From Lacinutrix sp. Bg11-31 (GTDB lineage Bacteria > Bacteroidota > Bacteroidia > Flavobacteriales > Flavobacteriaceae), in the NCBI RefSeq assembly GCF_002831665.1, contig NZ_CP025118.1, forward strand, positions 2,728,001 through 2,792,000: a stretch of DNA of 64,000 nt. The letters run 5' to 3'. The translations under genes and the position numbers were made by a program. The notes under the pieces are model-generated. The model searched no databases, had not been told where the DNA came from, and saw nothing but the letters and a program-made list of their open reading frames with translations. Every line of letters starts with the position of its first letter. Positions within the stretch are counted from its first letter, which is position 1. This document shows positions 54,678 to 62,783 of this stretch, piece after piece.

Positions 54678-54747
54678 ACTAAAAAATTCAAAATTAATGA
54701 CTTTGGTATGATTTAAGTTATATTTAGTATCTAAGACACACTTGCTA

Positions 54748-55170
54748 ATGAAAAACATACTATTTATACTCGTAATATTATTTACAACTGCTGGATTGGC
54801 TCAAGATTCCACAAAAGTTAAAGTTGACACACCTAAGATTGTTTCGAAATTAATGTATGGAAAAACCATTAGCATTGAAGATTTAGAATTCAAATTTGTG
54901 GCTATAGAAAGTGATTCGCGTTGTCCAAAAGGCGTACAATGTATTTGGGCTGGAGAAGCTGTAGTACTTTTAGATGTCTTTAAAAACGGAGAAAAAATAG
55001 AACAAAAACGCGTTGTTTTTTCTCCTAAAATTTCTTTAATTAATAAGATTGGTAATGTCTTTTCTTCTGAAGCATTTAATGTCTCAAGTTTAAATATTGC
55101 TCCTTATCCTAAGTATGATAATAAAATTAATGCTGAAGATTATTATATTCAGCTTCAAATTAGACATTAG
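54748..55170 (+). CDS. Secreted Cys-pair protein of unknown function
   Basis: 140 residues from the ATG at 54748; a TTG at 54742 extends it by two residues. It has a signal peptide (ending AGLAQ). The conserved segment DSRCPKGVQCIWAGEAVV, with two Cys, belongs to a Bacteroidota family of small envelope proteins whose function I do not know. It is divergent from the DtxR-regulator operon and just upstream of the feo genes on the other strand, so a metal-related envelope role is a fair guess, but unproven. Confidence 0.75.
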   Translation: MKNILFILVILFTTAGLAQDSTKVKVDTPKIVSKLMYGKTISIEDLEFKFVAIESDSRCPKGVQCIWAGEAVVLLDVFKNGEKIEQKRVVFSPKISLINKIGNVFSSEAFNVSSLNIAPYPKYDNKINAEDYYIQLQIRH

Positions 55171-55305
55171 TTTTAAAAACCATCTAACTCTATTTGAGTA
55201 AGTGCGTTAAGGATGGAACGGTATGTTTGAGCTCTTTTTTATTTTTCTCAAAAAAAGCGAGTAGTGATAGCCTGTTAAAACGCCCAAAAAAAATAAGCTT
55301 TAGAT

Positions 55306-55437
55306 TTAGTGGCAACCACAGTCGTCTGTTCCGCAGGCTTTCTTGGATTTCTTTTTCCAGAAATATTTCTTTACAAGAAATCCTACAGCAAAGCTTAGGA
55401 TTATAAAAACGATAATATTTTGAAGTATAATATTCAT
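55306..55437 (-). CDS. FeoB-associated Cys-rich membrane protein
   Basis: A 43-residue frame, too short for usual gene finding: a single membrane helix (MNIILQNIIVFIILSFAVGF) followed by a Lys-rich region and the tail CGTDDCGCH, with three Cys and a terminal His. It begins one base after the feoB stop (TAA at 55439-55441). The size, helix and Cys tail match the FeoB-associated small membrane proteins found after feoB in Bacteroidota. Probable part of the iron(II) uptake operon. Confidence 0.85.
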   Translation of the reverse strand: MNIILQNIIVFIILSFAVGFLVKKYFWKKKSKKACGTDDCGCH

Positions 55438-55438
55438 T

Positions 55439-57541
55439 TTATTTCAAAAATTGATAGGCAATTAAAGCTACAATATACGCAATTGCAGTCATTATTGTAA
55501 ATTGATATACTGGCCATTTCCAGCTATTGGTTTCTTTTTTAACAATCGCTAAAGTACTCATGCATTGCATAGCAAAAGCGTAAAATAACAGTAGTGAAAT
55601 TCCGGAAGCAAAATTAAACAATGGTCCTCCAAGAATTGGATTTACTTCGCCTGCCATGCGGTTTTTAATGGTTTCTTCGTCATCACTACCAACACTATAA
55701 ATAGTTGCTAGAGTTCCTACAAAAACCTCACGAGCTGCGAAAGAACTTACAATGGCAATACCAATTTTCCAATCGTAACCTAAAGGTCTAATGGCTGGCT
55801 CGATAGCATGCCCAGCAATCCCTATAAAAGAATGCTCTAGTTTGTGTGAGTCTATTTTATGTGCTAATTCGTCTTCGCTTAAATTATCTTGTGCGTACTG
55901 TTCTGTTATAATATTCTCGGCATTATTAAATTGTTCGCCTGGACCATAAGACGCCAATACCCAAAGAACAATTGAAATTGCTAAAATTATTTTTCCTGCA
56001 CCAAAGATGAAAGATTTTGTTTTTTCTAAAACCGTTAATGCTACGTTTTTTAAAAGTGGCACTTTATAGTTTGGCATTTCGACCACGAAAAACGACTTAC
56101 TCTTTATTTTTAGAATTTTATTTAAAATCCAAGCCGATCCAACTGCTGCTCCAAAACCAATAAGATACAATAACATTAGAGTTAATGCTTGATAGCTTAA
56201 ACCTAGTATTCTTCCTTCTGGAATAACCAACGAGATAATAATTAAATACACAGGTAAACGTGCCGAACAGGTTGTAAAGGGTGTAACTAAAATAGTAATT
56301 AAACGTTCTTTCCAACTTTCTATATTTCGAGTTGCCATAATTGCTGGAATTGCACAAGCTGTTCCAGAGATTAAAGGCACAATACTTTTACCGCTTAGGC
56401 CAAAACGACGCATGACTCTGTCCATTAAAAACACGACACGACTCATATAGCCACTTTCTTCCAGTATGGCAATAAAAAGGAATAAGAATGCTATTTGCGG
56501 AATAAAAATAACGATTCCACCAAGTCCAGAAATAATACCTTCGGCAATTAAATCTGTCACTTTTCCGCCTCCGGGAAATGTAGATTTCACCCAATTACTT
56601 AGTGAAGCAAAAGACGAATCTATCCATTCCATTGGGATACTTGACCAATCGTAAATGGCTTGAAAAATGGTTAAAAGAATAAAAAAGAAAATAACATATC
56701 CCCAAACTTTATGAGTTAGGATACGGTCTAATTTAGCACGAACATCTGTAGCTTGAGACGCATCTATGGTTTGTCCTTTTTTAAGAACATTATTAATAAA
56801 CTGGTAACGTTTTATGGTTTCCTTTTGCTGAAGCCTTTTTAAATCGCCTTTAGACTTTGTTTTAAAACTAGCAATAGCATCAATATCTTTTCTATCTGTT
56901 TTTCCAAAATTTACATCTTGAGTAATAACTAACCATAATTTATATAATAGTTGATTAGGAAAAGCTTTACGTAATCTATTAAAGTATTCAACATCAATTT
57001 CTGATGCACTTAAACAAGGCTTAAGAGATAACTCTTTATAATTAGCGATTTGTTGTTTTAGATTCTCTATACCTTCGTTTTTACGTGTACTAATAACAGC
57101 TATTTTGGTTTCTAATTGCTGCTCTAGATACTCAACATCTAGCGTAATACCTTTTCTACGCATTCTATCTGCCATGTTTACAACAAGTAAACAAGGAATT
57201 TCAAGATCTTTAATTTGTGTAAAAAGTAATAGGTTACGTTTTAGGTTTTCGACATCACTAACTACAACAGCTACGTCTGGAAAATCTTTATCGTTTCTAT
57301 TTAAAAGTAATTCTATAACTACGTTTTCGTCTAAAGACGATGCATTTAAACTATACGTACCTGGTAAATCTATAATATGAGCTTTTACTCCACGAGGTAG
57401 TTTACAAATACCTTCTTTTTTCTCTACAGTAATACCTGGATAGTTACCAACTTGTTGGTTTAAACCTGTAAGTGCGTTAAAAACAGATGTTTTTCCAGTA
57501 TTAGGATTCCCTATTAAGGCTACATTTATTTGCTTACTCAT
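55439..57541 (-). CDS. feoB: Ferrous iron transport protein B
   Basis: 700 residues. The N-terminal G domain has G1 GNPNTGKTS (11-19), DLPGTYS as G3 and NMAD as G4; the C-terminal part is the multi-span permease with the SGTACAIPAIMATRNIES core and the second Gate motif region. It imports Fe(II) across the inner membrane. Overlaps feoA upstream by 8 bases and is followed by the small Cys-rich protein. Confidence 0.96.
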   Translation of the reverse strand: MSKQINVALIGNPNTGKTSVFNALTGLNQQVGNYPGITVEKKEGICKLPRGVKAHIIDLPGTYSLNASSLDENVVIELLLNRNDKDFPDVAVVVSDVENLKRNLLLFTQIKDLEIPCLLVVNMADRMRRKGITLDVEYLEQQLETKIAVISTRKNEGIENLKQQIANYKELSLKPCLSASEIDVEYFNRLRKAFPNQLLYKLWLVITQDVNFGKTDRKDIDAIASFKTKSKGDLKRLQQKETIKRYQFINNVLKKGQTIDASQATDVRAKLDRILTHKVWGYVIFFFILLTIFQAIYDWSSIPMEWIDSSFASLSNWVKSTFPGGGKVTDLIAEGIISGLGGIVIFIPQIAFLFLFIAILEESGYMSRVVFLMDRVMRRFGLSGKSIVPLISGTACAIPAIMATRNIESWKERLITILVTPFTTCSARLPVYLIIISLVIPEGRILGLSYQALTLMLLYLIGFGAAVGSAWILNKILKIKSKSFFVVEMPNYKVPLLKNVALTVLEKTKSFIFGAGKIILAISIVLWVLASYGPGEQFNNAENIITEQYAQDNLSEDELAHKIDSHKLEHSFIGIAGHAIEPAIRPLGYDWKIGIAIVSSFAAREVFVGTLATIYSVGSDDEETIKNRMAGEVNPILGGPLFNFASGISLLLFYAFAMQCMSTLAIVKKETNSWKWPVYQFTIMTAIAYIVALIAYQFLK

Positions 57542-57767
57542 CTATTCTATCTATTAAAATGTGAATAGCCGTTTCTTTTCTAATTGCTAAATGGCTTCCA
57601 TTAATATTTAGATATAATGGGTCCGAAAAAGGTGCAACTTGTACTAACTCTACAAGGTTACCAGGAAGGCATCCCATTTCAAGAAGTTTTAAAGGGATTA
57701 GTTCTGACGAAACATCAGTAATTATTCCTTTTTCTCCGCGTTTTAAATGTGCTATTGTATGTTGCAA
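57534..57767 (-). CDS. feoA: Ferrous iron transport protein A
   Basis: 77 residues, SH3-like FeoA fold (KRGEKGIITDVSSELIPLKL to IRKETAIHILID). It is a cytoplasmic partner of FeoB. Its stop overlaps the feoB start by 8 bases. A -7 box lies 27 bases before the start. Confidence 0.93.
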   Translation of the reverse strand: MQHTIAHLKRGEKGIITDVSSELIPLKLLEMGCLPGNLVELVQVAPFSDPLYLNINGSHLAIRKETAIHILIDRIDE

Positions 57768-57793
57768 GCTTATTTAGATTGATTTTAAAGAAG

Positions 57794-57801
57794 CAAAAGT
57801 A
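57794..57801 (-). promoter_or_regulatory. -7 promoter box of feoAB
   Basis: TACTTTTG on the minus strand, an exact TAnnTTTG match, giving a leader of about 22 bases. No Fur- or DtxR-like box was identified with confidence. Confidence 0.5.
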
Positions 57802-57839
57802 AGAGAAAAAACTTAAGCTAAAAATTTAAAACCTAAAAA

Positions 57840-58514
57840 CTATTGCTTTTCCATACGTTTTAACTTTTCTATATCATTTAAGAGCTGAGAAATAGCTTCT
57901 GGGTCTGTACCATCATAAAAACCACGAATTTGACGTTTTTTATCGATAAGCATGAAGTTTTCGGTATGGATCATATCGTATTTATCTCCATTACCTACAG
58001 ATTTTACAGCTAAATAGCTTTTTCTTGCAAGCTCGTAAATTTTCTTTTTATCACCTGTTACAAGGTTCCACTTAGCATCGTTTACTCCTTTTTGTATTGC
58101 ATACTTTTTAAGCTGTGCAACACTATCAATAACTGGAGTTACAGAATGCGATAACAACATAATAGCATCATCATTTAATATTTCTTTTTGAATTACACCC
58201 ATGTGATCTGTCATTATCGGACAAATAGTCTGGCAAGTAGTAAAAAAGAAATCGGCTACATAGATTTTATCTTTGTAATCGTTTTGGGTGATGGTTTTTC
58301 CGTTTTGGTTAGTTAGGCTAAAATCGGCTATTTTATGATACTTTTTTACATGTTGAATCGTACTATCAACCAAGGTGGATTCAACATTATTAGGCTGGTA
58401 GATTGGTAAGGGTTTTTCAACATTTAAAATGTTATATATAATGAAAACTATTATAGTTGAAAGGATAAAAAATCCAATCGCAAATTTTTTATAATCTTTA
58501 AAAAAAGAAAGCAT
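57840..58514 (-). CDS. SCO family copper/thiol protein
   Basis: 224 residues: one N-terminal membrane span (about 10-30) and a thioredoxin-like SCO1/SenC domain with the copper motif TTCQTICP (C94 and C98) and the distal His in YDMIHTENF. SCO proteins deliver copper to cytochrome c oxidase or act as thiol-disulfide enzymes. No oxidase gene is nearby, so the client is not shown by context. Divergent from the RseP-type protease. Confidence 0.9.
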   Translation of the reverse strand: MLSFFKDYKKFAIGFFILSTIIVFIIYNILNVEKPLPIYQPNNVESTLVDSTIQHVKKYHKIADFSLTNQNGKTITQNDYKDKIYVADFFFTTCQTICPIMTDHMGVIQKEILNDDAIMLLSHSVTPVIDSVAQLKKYAIQKGVNDAKWNLVTGDKKKIYELARKSYLAVKSVGNGDKYDMIHTENFMLIDKKRQIRGFYDGTDPEAISQLLNDIEKLKRMEKQ

Positions 58515-58645
58515 AAAAGAAGAATTAAGTCAATATCCTACAAAAATACAACCCAAACGATTCTTAAACCACTTTTTTGGCTCATAAATTGATGTTAAAT
58601 AGCAAAGCAATTAAGCAATAGCTTTTTAAACTAAGCCTAAATACT

Positions 58646-58653
58646 TACTTTTG
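58646..58653 (+). promoter_or_regulatory. -7 promoter box of the RseP-type protease gene
   Basis: TACTTTTG, an exact TAnnTTTG match, 30 bases before the ATG at 58683. Confidence 0.55.
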
Positions 58654-58682
58654 GGCGTTATAAAAATGAATAGATAAATTAC

Positions 58683-60023
58683 ATGGGAATTATTATACAA
58701 ATCTCTCAGTTTCTACTGGGTCTTTCACTATTAATCATACTTCACGAGCTTGGACATTTTATACCAGCAAAATTATTTGGAACTAGAGTAGAAAAATTCT
58801 ACTTGTTTTTTGATGTTAAGTTTTCCCTTTTTAAGAAAAAAATTGGTGAAACTGTATACGGAATTGGTTGGTTACCGCTTGGTGGTTATGTAAAAATTTC
58901 TGGAATGATAGACGAAAGCATGGACACCGAAGCCATGAAAGAAGAACCAAAACCTTGGGAATTTAGATCTAAACCAGCTTGGCAACGTTTAATTATTATG
59001 CTTGGTGGTGTAATTGTAAACTTTGTATTGGCTTATGTTATTTATTTTTTCTTGTCTTTTATTTATGGAGATAAAAACATAGATGCTACAAGTATTCAAG
59101 ATGGTTATTTAGTTGAGAATCCATTGTTAACAGATTTAGGTTTTAAAACTGGTGATAATATTACTAAGGTTGGAGATCATGATGTTAAATATGTATCAGA
59201 CATTAAAGGAAATTTTATTGGCGCAAAAACAATAACTTTTACAAGAAATGGTGTAGAGCAAACCATTACAATGCCTGTAGATTTTTTAGGTCAGTTTTCT
59301 GATAGTAAACGTAGAGATTTATTTGAAATGCGTCGTCCTTTTGTTATTGGAGCTATTCAAGATTCTTCTTTAAATAAAGGAGCAAATCTTAAAGATGGTG
59401 ATTTAATTAAGGCTGTTAATGGTAAGGCATTAAAATATTTTGATGAATTAACCCCAATACTAAACGAATCAAAAGGAAAAGAGGTTAGTGTTACATTACT
59501 AAGAGACCAGGAACTAATTACTGAAACACTAAAAGTTGACAACAATGCAAAGTTTGGTATTAGCTCTGGATTAACGCACCAAATGATGCAAGATCTAGGC
59601 TATTTTACAATGACAACTAAAGAATACTCTTTTGGAGAAAGTTTTGGTGGTGGTTATAATAAATTTACTGGGCAAGTAGGTAAATACTTTGGACAGCTTA
59701 AAGAAATAGGAAATCCTGAAACTGGAGCTTATAAAGGTGTTGGAGGTTTTTACGCAATATTAAATGTTTTTCCAGACACCTGGAGTTGGCCTGTTTTTTG
59801 GAGTATTACAGCTTTCCTTTCTATAATGTTAGGTGTGCTTAACCTATTACCAATTCCTGCTTTAGATGGTGGACATGTAATGTTTTTACTATATGAAATG
59901 GTTTCTGGACGTAAGCCAAGCGATAAATTTATGGAGTATGCACAAACTGTAGGCTTCTTTATTTTAATAGGTTTAGTGCTCTTTGCCAACGGAAACGACA
60001 TTTTTAAAGCAATTTTTAAATAA
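58683..60023 (+). CDS. rseP: RseP-type site-2 intramembrane zinc metalloprotease
   Basis: 446 residues. The zinc motif is HELGH with H21, E22 and H25 in the first membrane span, and the third ligand is in LPIPALDGGHV near residue 393. One or two PDZ domains lie between about 120 and 310. The family cleaves membrane-bound anti-sigma factors and leftover signal peptides. A possible client in this window is the anti-sigma-like protein at 36044-37696; this link is speculative. The motif spacing and length are standard. Confidence 0.95.
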   Translation: MGIIIQISQFLLGLSLLIILHELGHFIPAKLFGTRVEKFYLFFDVKFSLFKKKIGETVYGIGWLPLGGYVKISGMIDESMDTEAMKEEPKPWEFRSKPAWQRLIIMLGGVIVNFVLAYVIYFFLSFIYGDKNIDATSIQDGYLVENPLLTDLGFKTGDNITKVGDHDVKYVSDIKGNFIGAKTITFTRNGVEQTITMPVDFLGQFSDSKRRDLFEMRRPFVIGAIQDSSLNKGANLKDGDLIKAVNGKALKYFDELTPILNESKGKEVSVTLLRDQELITETLKVDNNAKFGISSGLTHQMMQDLGYFTMTTKEYSFGESFGGGYNKFTGQVGKYFGQLKEIGNPETGAYKGVGGFYAILNVFPDTWSWPVFWSITAFLSIMLGVLNLLPIPALDGGHVMFLLYEMVSGRKPSDKFMEYAQTVGFFILIGLVLFANGNDIFKAIFK

Positions 60024-60038
60024 AAAATTAAAAATTGT

Positions 60039-60069
60039 TTTGCAGTATCTAAAAAACAGATTATATTTG
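60039..60069 (+). promoter_or_regulatory. Promoter of tRNA-Asn (TTTG-N19-TATATTTG)
   Basis: TTTG at 60039-60042 and TATATTTG at 60062-60069, separated by 19 bases: both boxes match the flavobacterial consensus. The transcript would start about 18-20 bases before the tRNA. This is the best full promoter in the window. Confidence 0.75.
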
Positions 60070-60091
60070 CGCTCGCAACAGCGAAAAACAC

Positions 60092-60165
60092 TCCTCTTTA
60101 GCTCAGTTGGTTAGAGCATCTGACTGTTAATCAGAGGGTCCTTAGTTCGAGCCTAAGAAGAGGAG
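60092..60165 (+). tRNA. tRNA-Asn (GTT anticodon)
   Basis: 74 bases with a 7-bp acceptor stem (TCCTCTT/AAGAGGA), D arm, anticodon arm TCTGA-CTGTTAA-TCAGA with GTT at 60126-60128, and T arm CTTAG-TTCGAGC-CTAAG. The discriminator is G and CCA is not fully encoded (GCA follows). Terminator follows at 60177. Confidence 0.98.
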
Positions 60166-60176
60166 CAAGTTTACAG

Positions 60177-60203
60177 AAGCCACTAGAAATAGTGGCTTTT
60201 TTT
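60177..60203 (+). terminator. tRNA-Asn terminator
   Basis: AAGCCACTA-GAAA-TAGTGGCTT perfect 9-bp stem followed by TTTTTTA, 11 bases after the tRNA. Confidence 0.92.
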
Positions 60204-60338
60204 ATGGAGTAAACTCTTCTATAACAAACCACTACAAACAATTAAGCTCTTATAGCTTCACTCAACCAAAAGCAGCGTTCACTCATTGATACTTGTTTTA
60301 GGTATATTAAAATTGAATCTTTGTTGAAAATTAATGCA

Positions 60339-60938
60339 ATGAAGAATACTACATTATTAATAGTCTTATTGATCTCCTCTTTATCCTTTGGTCAAACATC
60401 ACCAGAAAAGAAAGCTTTTAAAAACCCAAAATATTCTGAGAATTCAGAAATAGTAATCTCTTACAGAGATAGTATTAAGCAGAAACAAAAATCTAAACCA
60501 GTTGCATATTATATAAACGATGATTTTACTGATGACCAATATTTATTAAATAGTATTAGTCCTAAGAAAATAGAAAGTTTTAATATTGAAAAAGGAAATT
60601 TTACTATAAACAACAAACAGTACTATGGAAAGGTTTTAATAAAAATGAATTCTAACTACAAACACAGCCAAATATCACTTAAAGCACTTTCTAAAAAGTT
60701 TCTTAATTTAGATGATAGCCCAGTACTATATCAAATAAATGATAATATTATTAATACAAATTATAATACGTACTTAATAGACGAAGACTATATTTTAAAA
60801 ATACTAGTAAGCAAGGTTAAAACGTCAAATAATATTGAGATCAATCATATAAAATTGATAACTAAAACGAAAGAAAATATAGCAGAAGCTAACACAATAA
60901 AAATAAGAGGGAACGAAATAATTTCACCTAGAGATTAA
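60339..60938 (+). CDS. Hypothetical exported protein with TonB-plug-like segment
   Basis: 199 residues from the ATG at 60339 (signal peptide MKNTTLLIVLLISSLSFGQ); the longer frame begins at TTG 60321 and adds six residues before the signal. The central part (YYINDDFTDDQYLLNSISPK, KIESFNIEKGN) has the spacing of the small plug-type domain seen in TonB-dependent receptor and DUF4974-like plug peptides, but I do not recognise the family with certainty. There is no barrel. Function unknown; not in an operon. Confidence 0.65.
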   Translation: MKNTTLLIVLLISSLSFGQTSPEKKAFKNPKYSENSEIVISYRDSIKQKQKSKPVAYYINDDFTDDQYLLNSISPKKIESFNIEKGNFTINNKQYYGKVLIKMNSNYKHSQISLKALSKKFLNLDDSPVLYQINDNIINTNYNTYLIDEDYILKILVSKVKTSNNIEINHIKLITKTKENIAEANTIKIRGNEIISPRD

Positions 60939-60992
60939 CTACTCCATACTTTCGGAAGCAAACGACGTACTATTTATACTAATTAGTTAATT

Positions 60993-61488
60993 ATGAAATA
61001 TTCTCTTTCACTATTATTAATGCTTTTTATTTTTTCTTGCAATGCACAAGAGAAAGAAATTGATATTACTGGTAATTGGTATCTTGAAGCTACAAACTCC
61101 GGAAAAGCATTATGCCATACTTAATTTTTATTAACCAGGAGTCATTTATAAATACAGTGATCCTGCAGGAATGAGCTATAGCTATGGTTACACCCAAAAG
61201 AATAATACATTTCATTTAGTCGACCTAGATAACACTAAACTCAAAATTGGTCAAATTTTAAGTATTGATAAAAACACTTTCTATTTTATAAGTGACGAAG
61301 GAAAAACTATTACTTATAAGAGAATTTTAGACAACACAGTAAAGCTCGAAAAACTTGCTACAGAATACAATCCTAATTTTACAAATGAAGAAAAAAACGC
61401 ATTTAAAAACAGTTATTTAGAAGCGTACTTTTATCGAAAAACTGAATGGGAGAAAACACATGAAAGTATAAATTATTTTGAAAATTGA
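60993..61488 (+). pseudogene. Broken small lipoprotein gene (lipocalin-like)
   Basis: From the ATG at 60993 the gene reads MKYSLSLLLMLFIFSC (lipobox IFSC) and EKEIDITGNWYLEATNSGKA and stops at TAA 61122-61124. The rest is in another frame: NFY, a TAA at 61132-61134 where a Gln codon (CAA) is expected, then PGVIYKYSDPAG and MSYSYGYTQKNNTFHLVDLD, ending at 61488. There are therefore two lesions, a frameshift near 61121-61126 and a nonsense mutation. The rebuilt protein is about 160 residues with a lipocalin-like opening (GNWYLE). A second start at 61171 gives a 105-residue frame, but without a signal it is unlikely to be functional. Confidence 0.75.
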
Positions 61489-61492
61489 ATTC

Positions 61493-61572
61493 TGTCATTC
61501 CTGCGAAGGCAGAAATCCACAGATAGCGAAATAAATATTATAAAATAGATTCCTGCCTTCGCAGGAATGACA
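61493..61572. repeat. Inverted pair of palindromic repeats (copies 4 and 5)
   Basis: An 80-bp element bounded by TGTCATTCCTGC and GCAGGAATGACA, with units at 61497-61516 (ATTCCTGCGAAGGCAGAAAT) and 61549-61568 (ATTCCTGCCTTCGCAGGAAT). It sits between the convergent broken lipoprotein gene and dprA. It shares ends and size with the element at 26818-26892. Confidence 0.9.
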
Positions 61573-61575
61573 ACA

Positions 61576-62679
61576 CTAAATAACCTCAAACAATTTCCCT
61601 GGCAAAGGTCTTACAACACCTTTTAATTCCATATTTAATAACAAGCCAGCAATTTTAAAGGTTGGCATATTACAGTTTAAGGCTATAATATCTAGCATTA
61701 CCTTATCCTTGTCTTTTAAGTAATTATAAATTACTTTTTCGTTATCGTCAAGCTCTATAAATAATTGCTTTTGTATTACCGTTTTTTTATCGTCTTCTAA
61801 TTGCCAATTAAGTATGTAAGGCACATCTAAGGGTGTAGACAACAAATGTGCTTTTTGGTGTTTAATTAAATTATTACAACCAACACTTTGAGAATCTGTA
61901 GTACGACCAGGAACAGCAAATACATCGCGATTATAAGAATTTGCAATATCAGCAGTTACTAAACTACCTCCTTTAACAGCAGATTCTATAACTATAGTTG
62001 CTTCACTAATACCTGCAATAATGCGATTACGTTTTAAAAAGTTATTACGATCAAATTTAGCAGTGCTCCAAAAATCGGTATAGAAACCGCCATTACCCTC
62101 AACCTCAGCCATATATTTTTTATGTGTTTTAGGATATATTTGGTTTAAACCATGCGCCAAACAACCAATAGTTTGCAAATTATGTTTTATAGCTGCTTTT
62201 TGTGCAGTAATATCTGTACCATAAGCAAAACCAGAAACTATAACCGGATCGTAAATAGCGAGTTCTTCAACTAGCTTTTCGCAAAACGCAATACCAGAAG
62301 TGGTAATTTTACGCGCACCCACAATACTAATAATGTGCTTTTTATTCAAGTTTATATTTCCAGCTTCAAAAAGCAAAATAGGACTGTCGATACAATGTTT
62401 TAGTCTTTCAGGATAGGAATCAGAATTAAAATAATGTGTTTTTAGGCCTTCATCTTTAATAAATTTAAGTTCGGCTTCTGCTGCTTCAAGGTGATTTCGG
62501 CTAAATAAATCGGAAATAGTAACACTTCCAATTCCATCAATTTTTAAGAGGTTTTGCCTCTTCTCTTTAAGCACAGCTTCGGCAGAACCACAGTGGGAAA
62601 TGAGTTTTTTTGCTGTTACATCACCAATTTTAATGACATTTTGTAGCGCTAAAGTGTAAAGCAAGTCGTTTTCCGTCAT
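61576..62679 (-). CDS. dprA: DNA-processing protein DprA
   Basis: 367 residues. An N-terminal helix-hairpin-helix region precedes the Rossmann-like DprA domain (SIVGARKITTSGIAFCEKLV, VSGFAYGTDITAQKAA, ESAVKGGSLVTADIANSYNR) and a C-terminal winged-helix DprA_WH segment. It loads RecA on incoming single-stranded DNA during natural transformation. Single gene, ending next to the palindromic repeat pair. Motifs and length are standard. Confidence 0.94.
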   Translation of the reverse strand: MTENDLLYTLALQNVIKIGDVTAKKLISHCGSAEAVLKEKRQNLLKIDGIGSVTISDLFSRNHLEAAEAELKFIKDEGLKTHYFNSDSYPERLKHCIDSPILLFEAGNINLNKKHIISIVGARKITTSGIAFCEKLVEELAIYDPVIVSGFAYGTDITAQKAAIKHNLQTIGCLAHGLNQIYPKTHKKYMAEVEGNGGFYTDFWSTAKFDRNNFLKRNRIIAGISEATIVIESAVKGGSLVTADIANSYNRDVFAVPGRTTDSQSVGCNNLIKHQKAHLLSTPLDVPYILNWQLEDDKKTVIQKQLFIELDDNEKVIYNYLKDKDKVMLDIIALNCNMPTFKIAGLLLNMELKGVVRPLPGKLFEVI

Positions 62680-62783
62680 TTTATCTAATTGATTTTGAGA
62701 CTACAATAAAAGAATTTTAATGGTGTTAATAACTAATAGGGCCTACATTTTATTCCCTAATAAAAAATCTTAACTTTGTTTCT

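Noticed and set aside
55194..55406. A 70-residue plus-strand frame near the feo operon
   Set aside because: It is antisense to the short FeoB-associated protein gene on the minus strand and begins with no recognisable domain.
61171..61488. Treating the 105-residue frame as an independent gene
   Set aside because: Its N-terminus continues upstream through a stop into sequence matching the lipoprotein's expected middle part, so it is the 3' half of a broken gene.
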